Of a stretch of 64,000 bases of DNA, positions 12,501-22,631 are shown one piece after another. The DNA lies in NCBI RefSeq assembly GCF_027744825.2, contig NC_071335.1, positions 18,326,501 to 18,390,500 of the forward strand, in the 5' to 3' direction. A program made the translations under genes and the position numbers. This stretch comes from Synchiropus splendidus. Its lineage: Eukaryota > Chordata > Actinopteri > Syngnathiformes > Callionymidae. How positions within the stretch are numbered: the stretch's first letter is position 1; each line of letters opens with the position of its first letter. The notes beneath the pieces are model-generated. The model made no database searches, was not told the origin of the DNA, and saw only the letters and a list, made by a program, of their open reading frames with translations.

Positions 12501-13619
12501 ATCAAATGTGGACACCTTTGTCCAAGTCAGCGACTTGTTTGTGTACTTTGCAGCACCCCTAGTTCATTGTTCAATGGATTGCATTTGTTTTTTTTACTCA
12601 TTCACTGTCGCATATAAACTGTGCTGCCAACCATGTAAGTGGAGAAGCCCATAAATCGCAAGTAGTCAGGCAACAACAAGTGTCCAGGCTGCCATCGTCT
12701 TATGACACAATGCTATGCAGTTTCAGTTTGTGAAGTTTTTCATGTTTAATGATGAAATGATACTTGAAAATAGCAATACCTTTTGAGACAGTGCAACCAT
12801 GGACAGAGCAAGACCGTTTTTGACCACTGAACAGTTGCTTTGGTCAACTAACATTGTCCACAGTTGACTCGGTTACCTCACGTCAACAATGCAGTATAAT
12901 AGTCGGTTGGAAAACCATGTTGCAAATGGCTCCAAAAGCAGCTTAATTTAGTCAGACATCGAATCATTCAGAGAGAAATAAAGCCCAAGTTATCTATATC
13001 ATGTAATTCCTCACTTGTTCTTTCATCACGGACACGTTTCATGGTGCGCGGCTGCGTGCGGCGCCGATCCAACAGGCAGGACTGCTTACTCGTGGGTTTT
13101 GGGAAAGACTTTGTGTGCATGGATTACGTCTGACAAGTGAGTGTTAAATGTGGTGGGATTTGGATTAAATTGTTTTTCCATTCAACACATACATTCAATT
13201 CAAATGTTGCTGCTAATAGTGGTGGAATTAAAAGCTTAGTAAATTTGTTCTGAAAGGACCAAATTAATGGCCATGAGATGTACTTATACATGCTCTTTTT
13301 TTTCATTCACAGTACATTAAGAGATTTATTTAAGATGGACGTATTGATAACGGCTTTAATCTAAGTCTTAATTTTAGCTTATCATGCGATTTAAATAATC
13401 CATCTGTGTGTCCGCACTTTTGCTCGGCTGGACGTGATGTCATCACTCGGCAGAAGCCCGCACACAGCAGACACACTCGAGTGCGACATGTCTTGAGTAT
13501 TTGGTGGAAGTAACTGTCAAAATATATTTTTTTATGACTGAGCAACTCCTTTCTCACAACACAACGGTATTCCTTGGTATCCCGAGAATCGAGATACTGT
13601 AACCTTTCAGTGGCTCCAC
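6515..13619. other. Long unique non-coding stretch
   Basis: About 7 kb without a supportable gene. Local items are a TATA-like TGTATAAAAGG at about 6676-6686 with no associated open frame, a retroposon-tail-like segment at 7404-7446, a long A-run followed by (GAA)n at about 8546-8575, and an AT-rich body. Frames such as 7573-7812 (serine/leucine-rich) and 8092-8430 are short, lack domains and are not preceded or followed by convincing splice-linked partners. Confidence 0.5.
7404..7446 (+). repeat. Possible LINE/SINE 3' tail
   Basis: The stretch AGAATTCCCTTCGGGATTAA followed by a short CTGATT tandem resembles the 3' end of many fish retroposons, which finish with AATTTCCC-TCGGGATTAATAAAG and a short tandem tail. 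Only the tail is visible; no upstream coding part is recognisable. An unrelated sequence of this length could look similar. Confidence 0.45.
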
Positions 13620-14526
13620 TGTCGGGGTACGAAGGGACGAGGGAGCTAAAAGCCATGTAGAGAGGACGTGGAGCTGAAGGTCACGTAAAGAGGACGTGAC
13701 TAGGACCCAAGCGCAAGTGGTGGTAGGCACAGGAGGCAGGAGCAAGTAAAAGAATAGATATTTAATAATTAACAAACTAAAACAGAACAGAAAGCGTCAC
13801 CGAACCGGGAAGAAACATAGCGAACGCAGAATATAAAAAACAGAGTAACGAAACTAACAGAAGTGCACAAACATGAGTAAAAACTCCAAACAGAAAGCGT
13901 CACCGAACCGGGAGAAAACGAACTTAAATCACAGGTAACTAGTTTGACAAAAACACAAAGAACAGATAATCACAAAAGGAACCAGGGAGAATGCGGAAGC
14001 ACGAGGAAACAAAACACTAAACTCAAGGCAGCAGGGTTAAACACAGTAACTAAAGAACTAGCAAGCGCACAGAATAAGAGACCGAAAACAAAGAGAGCCA
14101 CGAGTTAAATGAACTGGCTAGCAAACAGAACAGGAGCCGAACACAGGGAGAGACACGAGAACCAGGAGTTAAATGAACTAGCTAGCAAACAGAACAAAAA
14201 GCCGAACACAGGGAGAGACACGAGAACCAGGAGTTAAATGAACTAGCTAGCAAACAGAACAAAAAGCCGAACACAGGGAGAGACACGAGAACCAGGAGTT
14301 ACCACAGGGGAACAAGAGGAGTCCAAAAATCACAGGAACCAGAGGACACATCACAGGGAACTTGGGAAACCATGGGAGAAAATATAACGGTCTGGCACAC
14401 GTTGCTGGAGCCCAAGTGTTCTTGTAGACTAGTCATCAGAGGTTAATTGGCTCCAGCCGTGTGCCAAAGGAACAGAGGGGAAAAAAGCAAAACCAGGACT
14501 CGGAGCCTGGAAGCGGAGCCATGACA
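13620..14526 (-). mobile_element. Solo-LTR-like element 1 (probably Ty3/Gypsy-type)
   Basis: The element begins TGTCGGGGTACG and ends GGAGCCATGACA, so it has the TG...CA ends of a long terminal repeat. An exact 5-bp duplication TCCAC flanks it at 13615-13619 and 14527-14531. It shares GGACCCAAGYGCA and GGCACAGGAG blocks, in the same orientation, with the element at 19595-20318, which also has TG...CA ends and a 5-bp duplication. Internal features are two copies of GTARAGAGGACGTG (about 13657 and 13685), a 23-bp direct repeat (13788-13810 and 13891-13913) and a 64/65-bp minisatellite. No gag or pol frame is present beside it, so a recombined solo LTR fits best. The minus orientation is inferred from the CTTGGGTCC block lying near the presumed 3' end. 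A TG...CA-ended DNA element is the alternative. Confidence 0.65.
14102..14300 (+). repeat. 64/65-bp minisatellite inside solo LTR 1
   Basis: The unit starting GAGTTAAATGAACT and continuing through GCTAGCAAACAGAAC, GCCGAACACAGGGAGAGACA and CGAGAACCAG begins at 14102, 14166, 14231 and partly at 14296, giving about three units with periods of 64, 65 and 65. Units two and three are almost identical while unit one differs at several sites, which suggests recent expansion at the distal end. Confidence 0.9.
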
Positions 14527-14568
14527 TCCACATTCCAAAAGTAGTCTCTTAAAATGACAGTGGAACAA

Positions 14569-14570
<2 letters not shown>

Positions 14571-14655
<85 letters not shown>
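14571..14655. repeat. (TA)n microsatellite
   Basis: 85 bp of uninterrupted alternating AT lies 44 bp after the end of solo LTR 1. The flanks do not form an inverted repeat. Alternating Tyr-Ile frames across it are artefacts. Confidence 0.95.
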
Positions 14656-14659
<4 letters not shown>

Positions 14660-16053
14660 AGGAATGTACCATTACGTCAAGGGAATAACGGCATTGTTCC
14701 ATCAGGACTGAAGAGGGTAAGAAAATCCAGATCCAACACGTCAATAAATGGCAGTGACAGCCCTGGGAGATGGAAGCCAGGATAGTAAAACCTAAAGAAG
14801 GAGAAGGTCAAGGAGAGGAAAGCATGGAGGGATTGAGCTGACAGATCCTGAAAGTTGGAGCACGAAAGTTGGAGCACGAAAGTGAATGTTAGTTGAGAGT
14901 GGGACAGCCAAGAAATAGAGGCTAATATAAACAGTATTTCAATGATGTTGGGAAAGAACATTCTACTTCTTTTAAGTTTGAAACTATACTGGTTCTAATA
15001 GTACTTTTATTTGTTGGGATTTTGTCGGATGAGATTTTCATGGGATCATAGGGAAACAGTCGTGTCAGCAGGTATGAACTATGACTGACATAAAAAATGT
15101 CAGGCAATAAAAGTTGTTTTGTGTTGCTGATCACTACAGCTACTTCTCCTAAAGGGTTGATATTAGCCAGTCTAAAAAGCTGCTGCTCATCTTATCTCCA
15201 AGGCTGTGTGCCTTAACCAGACTGTGTTGTGAGTTGTTGGTCTGAAGTGTTGTGAAAACCACGGAGGCTCATGAATGTGGTTCAGGACATGAATAATCAG
15301 GTAGCAATGATAAGGTGGAGGAGGATGAGTTGGAGAGGTCGCACAATACGGGAAATGAAGAGGTGATAGCAAATATGCTTTCATTATCGATGGGCCTCGG
15401 GTGCGAGGGTCAAGTGCGGCATGTAAATCCTATAGGAGATTTTTCAGGGAAATATTCCATTTTTGTATCACTCTTTAAAAGGTTGTTACGTGCTTGTATA
15501 TTGTGTTGTTTTTATAACACAACCGCTTCGAATAAAAATAAATTCCGCGGAGGTTCATCCACCAATCACATTGAAACCAATTTGATATGCATATGAACAT
15601 ATCACAATATGCTGATGTGGATCGGCAGGAAGTGCTTATTTTTATTGTTTTTTTTTGCAAACAAACAAGACAAAGACGATTTCCCAGAAGTGCACTGCAA
15701 AACATGAGCACAAACAGCTATATACACTCAATATGCAGGATTCTTATTGGCTGCCTCCCCCTCATGTCATGGCAGATGTCAGTTTTTACAACTCTGCAGA
15801 CAAGATGATGCTGAGTTTGCCTCAGGTCTCAAAAACCAAGTACCTGAGGGTGCATCAATGATGTAAATGTATGCTTGGAACAGTGGAAAAGTCACATATA
15901 GAAGTAAACTCATTTTGCAGTACTCTTCGCAGTTTTCGCACCCACCACCAAGTTGGTCACATGGCACCTTCTGCTGTATGTAAGTCCCAGGATGGTAACC
16001 TGCAACCCTTCCAAAGCTTGAAATATTGTTCACATACGTCATGTAAGTATTTT
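14656..16053. other. Unique non-coding sequence
   Basis: There is a short tandem GTTGGAGCACGAAA duplication at about 14855-14882 and AT-rich unique sequence. Minus-strand frames at 14677-15384 are low-complexity, serine/leucine/phenylalanine-rich and not recognisable. Confidence 0.5.
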
Positions 16054-16234
16054 TGGGGCGGGCAAACTGGTCCTCAAAGGGCCGGGGTGGTGCAGGTTTT
16101 TGCTATAAACGATCAAGCACACACAGTTTAACCTATTAGGAGTCCTTTCTCCAAGACACAGATTATCTGACTGGTGACTGGGTGGAACAAAAACCTGGAG
16201 CTACTGCAGACCTTTGTAGAACAGTTTGCTCACC
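16054..16234. mobile_element. hAT-like MITE
   Basis: The left end GGGGCGGGCAAACTGGTCCT and the right end, which inverts to CAGGGTGAGCAAACTGTTCT, match, and the inverted similarity continues through AAGG, CTGCAG-like and CAGGTTTTTG blocks for about 40 bp on each side. This fits the common vertebrate hAT-type MITE pattern CAGGGGTGGGCAAACT-GGTCCTC-AGGGCCGG-GCAGGTTTT. The left terminus is eroded and the 8-bp target duplication expected of hAT elements is not visible. No coding capacity. Confidence 0.7.
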
Positions 16235-17701
16235 CTGTTCAATAGAACATTTGTACCTTTGTTTTTATTATTATTATTTTCCTCATTGTTCATCGTGAGT
16301 TAAATTATATAATAATAATACTATGAATAATAATATAATAATTGAGTCCATGTGAGAATTAAGAGAATATAAATCAACCATTTCAGCTCCTTATTTTTGG
16401 AAGACTCATGGTGCTTCACCACATGTGAATCATCATCACAAAAAAGTGACAATAGATTCCATCACGCGTGAGATGGTGTTACAATCAGTTGAATTTTCAC
16501 GATGACAAATAGGCTCATGATAATGTGTTCAACTTGGTCTCAGTCACAGACCTGGTATAGTCCCATCGCGGCCTTGACTTGATGGTTAACAAAATGAATA
16601 GGTTTGCAGTTGCTTGGTGGAGGGAAAAACTGCATGGAAGCTGGCACATATCTTCACATTCTTGTCTCCGCATGGTTCGTTTTATCATTATTCGATCTTT
16701 GTATTTATAACTGGCAAACTCGAAATCTCCCAATGACAAAGTATCCTTTGAAAAAAAGAAAAAAAATCTTATGCAAATAGCGAAAATGGTTAAAAAATGT
16801 CATCATTAATCCGAAAACTGAACCATTTTTTTTGCTTGTCCCATGACAAGTTTCTTCCAAATCTGCCCATGACTTTTCAAGTTTTTTTGAACCCAGACAA
16901 ACCAACGCCGGCAAAAGCATAACCTCCATTCCGGATGTAATAATCATAATGTCAAATATAGATCTGAGCCATGCACTTCTTCAGTCCAAAGAGAGGAGGG
17001 TGGAATCAGCTATTTGATTTGAACCAGCAGCAGAGAACAAGCTACAGTTACTATTCTAAATCAGAGCACTGTGTGTTCAGTCCGCTGCCGGTCAAACAGA
17101 AATGAGATTTTGCGTAAATTTGAATTTGTATTGAAGTTGATTTGTTCGGAGGTCAAGCCACTAGGTGTGGATGAGTCAATTGACTTTCATGGAAGCTGAA
17201 ATACATATATTTAATTTAAAATTCTAGTGGGTAGATTTCAATTTCTTTAGATACTTAGGTCTGATATCACAAAAAAAGTCCAAATAATAGCTTTGGTATG
17301 ATTTTCACACTCTTGGCAAGAGCTTGGAGCGCTTGACTTTTGACTCTTCGACAGCATCCAAATTCACCAAACCAAGCCAATAGTTCTGATTTTAAAGCCA
17401 GTCGCAAAAATAGCAACACGAAAAAAAAAAAAAAGCCAGCGAAGAGCACAGGTCTGAATAATTTATTGTGTATCCTCAACTAGCTACCCTTGCTTTTGTT
17501 TACTTCAATGGCTTATTTTTCTTCACCTGCCATTCAAACAGGCCCGTGTTAGTCACGCAGCAGCTGCGATCTACAGGACCCAGTGTTTGGAGAATGCAAC
17601 TGGAGATAATTAGGAGCATAGTTGAGCTGAGTGTATGGTATAATAAAAGTAGTTTAACATTGTTAATCATCCAAATATATAGATCATATTTGTTTGAAAT
17701 A
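16235..17701. other. Unique AT-rich non-coding sequence
   Basis: AT-rich DNA with short (TTA)n and (AATA)n runs at about 16265-16340. No repeat ends or coding frames are supported. The frame near 16705-16947 lacks any domain. Confidence 0.5.
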
Positions 17702-17703
17702 TA

Positions 17704-18370
17704 CAGTGGTACCTCAGTTCTCGACCACAATCCGTACCAGACCGAGCGATTTGTTCGAAATCTGAATCCCATTACAATGAATGGAAAAAGAACTAATGCG
17801 TTCCAAGCCTTAAAATAGTCTTTTGTAGGAGTGAATGTAGAGTGTCTGCTGCAGGTGCGCTGTTCCTCTATGTGTGTGGCCGCTGCATGTGGGAGGGGTT
17901 GCCGAGTGAGTGAGGTCTCTCCAGAAGTGAAGAGGTGCCCGGTGCGTGTCCAGCTCTGAATGTGGGCTTCTGTGCAGTTTGGCTGTGACAAAGTCATAAA
18001 CCAAGTCACGCTCTGTCCCAGACTCGCCTCATCCCTGTCCCAGCTCCAGCCCACAACAGGACATCAAACCCTGGAGTGGTGTGGAGAGCGAGCACCTCCC
18101 CTGTGACACTCTACCACGGTCCAGTGTGGAGACAGGAAAGGTTTTACACCTCAATATGAAGAAAAAACAGTCAGTAAATGTAGCTAACGGGACACGTCTG
18201 CATACAGAGGCTGCGTTATACACAATAACAAAGCGTGTCGTGGGTCAGCTGATCGCTCCGCGCACGTTATGTTTTTTGCGGCTTATTTCGGGGGCGTTCG
18301 AAATTCAGAGCAAAAAAATCTAGAAATTTTTGTTCGACTTCCGAGACGTTTGGTAACCGAGCCACTACTG
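17704..18370 (-). mobile_element. MITE-1 copy B, full length, inverted
   Basis: The 667-bp element is flanked by TA at 17702-17703 and 18371-18372. It starts CAGTGGTACCTCAGTTCTCG, the inverse of the right end of copy A, and ends with TAACCGAGCCACTACTG. Both termini are preserved. Relative to copy A it has small internal deletions, and the central 400 bp are nearly identical to the other copies. No transposase. Confidence 0.87.
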
Positions 18371-18427
18371 TACATGTTTTTAATGCCTTTTGTTTGTTCC
18401 CTTTAGTGGTTGTGACCCAGTTTACCA

Positions 18428-18586
18428 GGACTAGTCATGAGGCAACATGAAACAGGGTGCACATTTTCAGCTGACACTCTCTGCTCGAAAATCTTTTCAA
18501 TGAAACCTCACATCATTCTTACAGTGAGAGCACCACCTACTGAGCTCTGAAAATGAGCACACTGTTTCGTGAAGTTTCATCAGCCC
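18428..18586. mobile_element. GGG-ended MITE, copy 3
   Basis: The left end, GGACTAGTCATGAGG followed by CAACATGAAACAG, mirrors the inverted right end GGGCTGATGAAACTTCACGA. The centre contains AAACCTCACATCATT, shared with copies at 1500 and 46325. It begins 57 bp after MITE-1 copy B. More diverged than copy 1. Confidence 0.72.
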
Positions 18587-19589
18587 GGTTTTAAGAGCCT
18601 TTTAAGACCCTCCCTTTCTGCTGGCTCTCAGGTTCAGTGGCCAAACTCTTCAGAGTCATTTTATGGCTTGAAACTGAATCCAAGTTTGCAGCAGCCAGCT
18701 GGCCACACACTAGCAAAGAACATTTGGATGTTTTTAACTAATGCAAGGTTTCAGAAAAATGTTGAGAGATACTCTGATGGATGTGTGTGTATTGTGTTTC
18801 ATCAGTCTATTGCGCATGAAAGATCATACAGTAAATGGTCATGAATGTAACTTGCTTGGCTCAAATCAAATATCTCATATAAATATATATTAATATACTC
18901 GACCCCACCGTAGTCAGCACACTACTGTATATAAACAACCAATGGACCAGAAGCAATGGGATCGTACGGAGCAAAATCAACTCAAATTTGATTCCCGACG
19001 TGTGTGTTAATGGGTTTTATATTTTTAACAGTTTCTAATTCACACAGAGCCCTGGAGAGCCAGCTTATGCTACATGAAATGATTGCTGTTGCATATTCAA
19101 GATGATCTGTCCCGCGGGGGTCATTAAAAAGTGTGTTTCGAAGAGCCAGCAATCTCGCAGCGCTGTTCATTAGCTATGGTCATGGGTATATTGAAATAAC
19201 ACTTGTTATCCTGTTTTTTATGTGGACATTCTCATGCAGAGTAAAAAAAAAAAAAAAGGTGAAGGCTATTAAATGCTCACCAGGGAATGGAAAGACGAGC
19301 CGATTTGCATGGATGCACAGATAGTGTACTTAAGGGCAAGATGTGAGGGCACCAGTGGAGCTGCTGTGACTATTCCGCTGTGGAATTTGGAGACATCTGC
19401 AATGGAGCGTTGAGGTATAACCTGCAAAACTGAAATAATTGTATCTTGAAAAGGGAACTGAGATTTTCATGGAGTATTTATAGTCCATGAATAAGTGAAA
19501 TAGAATTAAATGTGACTTTTGGGCTCATGAGATGTTTGGGACATAATGGTTTAAGCTTATAGTAGAATGTAAATGACTGGAGTTATGTA
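18587..19589. other. Unique non-coding sequence
   Basis: No supportable gene or repeat except an A-run at about 19242-19257. The frame at 18569-18844 overlaps the MITE end and lacks domains. Confidence 0.5.
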
Positions 19590-19594
19590 CCGAT

Positions 19595-20318
19595 TGTCAT
19601 GATGGCTGATGGACCCAAGTGCAGGAAGTGTTGGTCGGCAGAAGGCACAGGAGACGAGGTTAAATTAAAGATTTGTAAAGTAAGTACATTTGAAAGTAAG
19701 GACGCCGGGAGCAAAAACGTGGACCGGGAACAACACACAGGGAACAGGGTGAGTCTGGAAAACAAGAGAGGCGGATTAGAATCAAGGACCTACTATATAA
19801 ATGGGAGAACAGAAAACACACACCCGGAGTGAAGCTCAACGTGGTGGTGGCACTAAACTGAAAGCGCTCGATGGCGGTGGCTAATAACACTCGCACACAC
19901 GAGGGGTAAACTGACGGATCTAAAACTAAAAAGTGAGGCTTAGATAAACAGCTCACACACGGACTGAATTGAGAGTAGGGAAGTCAACACAGGAGTAGCA
20001 AGGAAGAACAAAAGGTGGCGACAGAATAGGAATTCAGCACGGAGGAAAAATCTGGAAAAGGTCAGGGAGGAAAGCGAACACACAGGAGACTTGAAAGTGT
20101 TTTACCTTGATGAAGCGAGAAGCAACAATCCGGCAAACAGGGCTGACGTTCACAGGTTTATATCCAGGATGAGACTGAAGAAGAGATTAACAACAGCTGT
20201 GTTGCCAGTGAAGCTGGAGACAAAGTAGGAACAGGAAAGAAAGGCAACCGGAGGTAACAAAATAAAAGCACGAACGGAAAATACAAAAAGGAACAGACAA
20301 TAAAGTGCAGACATAACA
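19595..20318 (-). mobile_element. Solo-LTR-like element 2 (probably Ty3/Gypsy-type)
   Basis: The element starts TGTCATGATGGC and ends GACATAACA, and an exact 5-bp duplication CCGAT flanks it at 19590-19594 and 20319-20323. The block GGACCCAAGTGCAGGAAGTG and the following GGCACAGGAGAC match the left part of solo LTR 1. The rest is purine-rich and unrelated at the eye level, so the two are members of one family or of sister families. At 724 bp it is a typical LTR length. No flanking internal retrotransposon region is present. The inverted direction is inferred from CTTGGGTCC near the TG...CA end on the minus strand. Confidence 0.68.
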
Positions 20319-20323
20319 CCGAT

Positions 20324-21462
20324 ATCATCTGATAAGTCCTTCAAAGTACTTCAAAGTGGCTCAGGGACTGAGGTCACGGACTGGTAAGTTCAAATTGGAT
20401 TCATTTCAATATTCAAATAAATAATTTAGAAGTGAAAATGTGTACAGTAGATATAACTGTGTGGCAAATAAAGAATAAGAAAGAGAATAATGCACCTGTT
20501 ATAAACCAGACTTGTGTTATAGGTCTACATAGAAGGTTCCCTTGGTTCTTAGAATGAACCCTTTTTTAAGTATGTACCAGTACGAGCAAATGCATTTACA
20601 GATGCAAAGCACTCGAACAGCTTCAAAAAGCTCCATTTATTTCCTGAAAAAGTCGGCCCCACACCAAACTCATTATGGTAGCCACTCATGTAAATGTCCC
20701 TGTGTGAGGTCTCAACTTGCACTTTTGACAGACACCAAAGATAGATAGCATTATCACGGCAAGCGTGAAATACTTTTGCTGTCCAACTGATTTTTTTTTA
20801 CTGTCGTCAGAGGTCACAAACAACCCCCCGTTGACGGCGCTGCATTTGACTCCATTTAACGCGCACACACACACACACACACACAATGATGAGATGATAT
20901 TTGGCATTATGGAAACCTATCTTTCTGCCAACCAGTGACCAGGCTCTAATTGTGGAGCAGCTGCTGAAAGCCTGTTGACAGCCAGCCCAATGCATTAGTC
21001 AGAACCACTGTACTTTAGTGCCATTAAAGCAATGTTTCTCCAGCCTCTCCACTTGCAAGCAACATGGCGCTATATCCCAAAATTACAACAACACAATGAA
21101 ATGATATGCAGGTGTTGAAAATAAATCCGACCCACTTGCTTGTTCCGTCTATTCTAAACGTATTCTGATGGACACCTAAAGAGCCATTACCGGTGCTGTC
21201 AAGATCCTTCATATGCGGTGCTCACAAGATGCTAAGATGGTGTGATGTTACGGCTACATCCACATGGAAACTCATATTCTCCTGTCTGATCATATTCAGT
21301 GCTGGTTTCAGTACAGTGCTTTGCAAAAACAAAGCCGTTTCTGCCATCAACAGGAATGTCCTGAAAAGGATTGAAAATGATGTGGTACTTACGCCGGAAC
21401 TGTCATGGTAATGGTAAAGCTAACAACAAATTTGGAAGACGTGCATGCGCACATGAAGCGCG
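20324..21462. other. Unique non-coding sequence with CA repeat
   Basis: Contains a (CA)n run at 20863-20885 and otherwise unique DNA. No gene is recognised; overlapping minus-strand frames at 20686-20995 cross the CA repeat and are not credible. Confidence 0.5.
20863..20885. repeat. (CA)n microsatellite
   Basis: About eleven uninterrupted CA units after GCG. Confidence 0.95.
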
Positions 21463-21788
21463 CTCCAGCCTTGGAGGTGTGGAGAGCGAGCACCTCCCCT
21501 GTGACACTCTACCACGGTCCAGTGTGGAGACAGGAAAGGTTTTACACCTCAGTATGAAGAAAAAACAGTCAGTAAATGGAGCTAACAGGACACATCTGCA
21601 TACAGAGGCTGCGTTATACACAATAACAAAGCGATTGGTCTGCTTACGTTATGTTTTTTCCAGCTATTTTCGGGGGCGTTTTGAGTTCTGGATTTTCATT
21701 CGAAATCCCAAGCAAGAAAATCTAGAAATTTTTGTTTGAACTCTGATTTGTTCGAAGGCCGGGACATTCGAAAACCAAGGTGCCACTG
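21463..21788 (-). mobile_element. MITE-1 copy C, truncated
   Basis: Only the half carrying the CAGTGGTGCCTCGG-type terminus remains, ending ACCAAGGTGCCACTG before TA 21789-21790. The inner breakpoint lies at a GCTCCAGCCTTGGAGG block that is also present inside copy G but absent from copies A, B, D, E, F and H. The opposite terminus is missing, so it is either a truncation or a shorter derivative. Confidence 0.8.
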
Positions 21789-21790
21789 TA

Positions 21791-22421
21791 CTTTGATAAA
21801 CATCAACACATTTCGGAGAATCCCTTTAATGAAACCGTGCTTTGCTATAGTATCACCTAAAATCCTTGTACAGATATTTCAAGAAAAACAAAATCCCAAA
21901 AAAAAGCAACATATGGGACACTGTAAGGCGTCTCCTCACATGAATGACAGCTGAACAGCATGCGGCTCCTTACCTGGCAACACTTAAGTCCTCCTTTTCA
22001 AGCCATGTTGTTTTTGCTTTGGTACACTGAGTTCAAAGGTCTCCCATCCATCTGGGGAAAAAAGACGGAAACATCTGTTCAGTTCATCTTAAGATGTCGT
22101 GAACAGCGTGCTCCTCTGCAACTCCATATCAAACCAGGCTGTGTAAACCAGTGCAGCCGCTGCTGCTGGATTCTAGGTGGGATGTAATGGATCCCGAGTC
22201 TGAGCCGATTAATAGAGTTGTTATCAGCCATTTATCATGTATGATATATGGAACACATGCACGTGAGGTGAGTCACCTGAACATCGGCCAACGGGAAGGA
22301 GCATTGACATCATTAAATCTTTAAGGCTTTTCAATGAGGAAAAATGTTGATGTTTCCAGCACAACTTCTGGAAAACATCTGGGAAAAAAAACCCTACAGA
22401 AGACTGCACAGGGGAGCATGT
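21791..22421. other. Unique non-coding sequence
   Basis: No gene or repeat seen between the truncated MITE-1 copy and the palindrome. Confidence 0.5.
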
Positions 22422-22480
22422 CATTTTCATTTTGTCTTGGGTGAGATGTCCAAGTAGGTCCTGGAATGCAGGACCTACTT

Positions 22481-22571
<91 letters not shown>

Positions 22572-22631
22572 GATATTTTCAGTGCATTCCAGGACCTACT
22601 TGGACATCTCACCCAAGACAAAATGAAAATG
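22422..22631. repeat. Long perfect palindrome with TA core
   Basis: The left arm 22422-22470 and right arm 22583-22631 are exact reverse complements over 49 bases. The left arm begins CATTTTCATTTTGTCTTGGG and the right arm ends CAAGACAAAATGAAAATG. The interior holds a third copy of the arm motif, GGACCTACTTGGACAT at 22471-22486, which makes a second 15-bp hairpin with the inner part of the left arm (22446-22460 against 22470-22485). Then come 84 bp of (AT)n and a 14-bp spacer. The arms do not extend further on either side. No coding content and no target duplication is evident. Confidence 0.93.
22485..22568. repeat. (TA)n microsatellite in palindrome loop
   Basis: Forty-two uninterrupted AT units lie inside the palindrome. 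The array itself is self-complementary, so the whole 210-bp block can fold as one long hairpin or cruciform. Confidence 0.95.

Noticed and set aside
14102..14300. Direct repeats that could suggest a CRISPR-like array
   Set aside because: The units are contiguous with no unique spacers, lie in a retroelement LTR and the DNA is vertebrate.
17500..18054. 184-codon minus-strand frame
   Set aside because: It is the MITE-1 internal frame extended by chance into flanking DNA.
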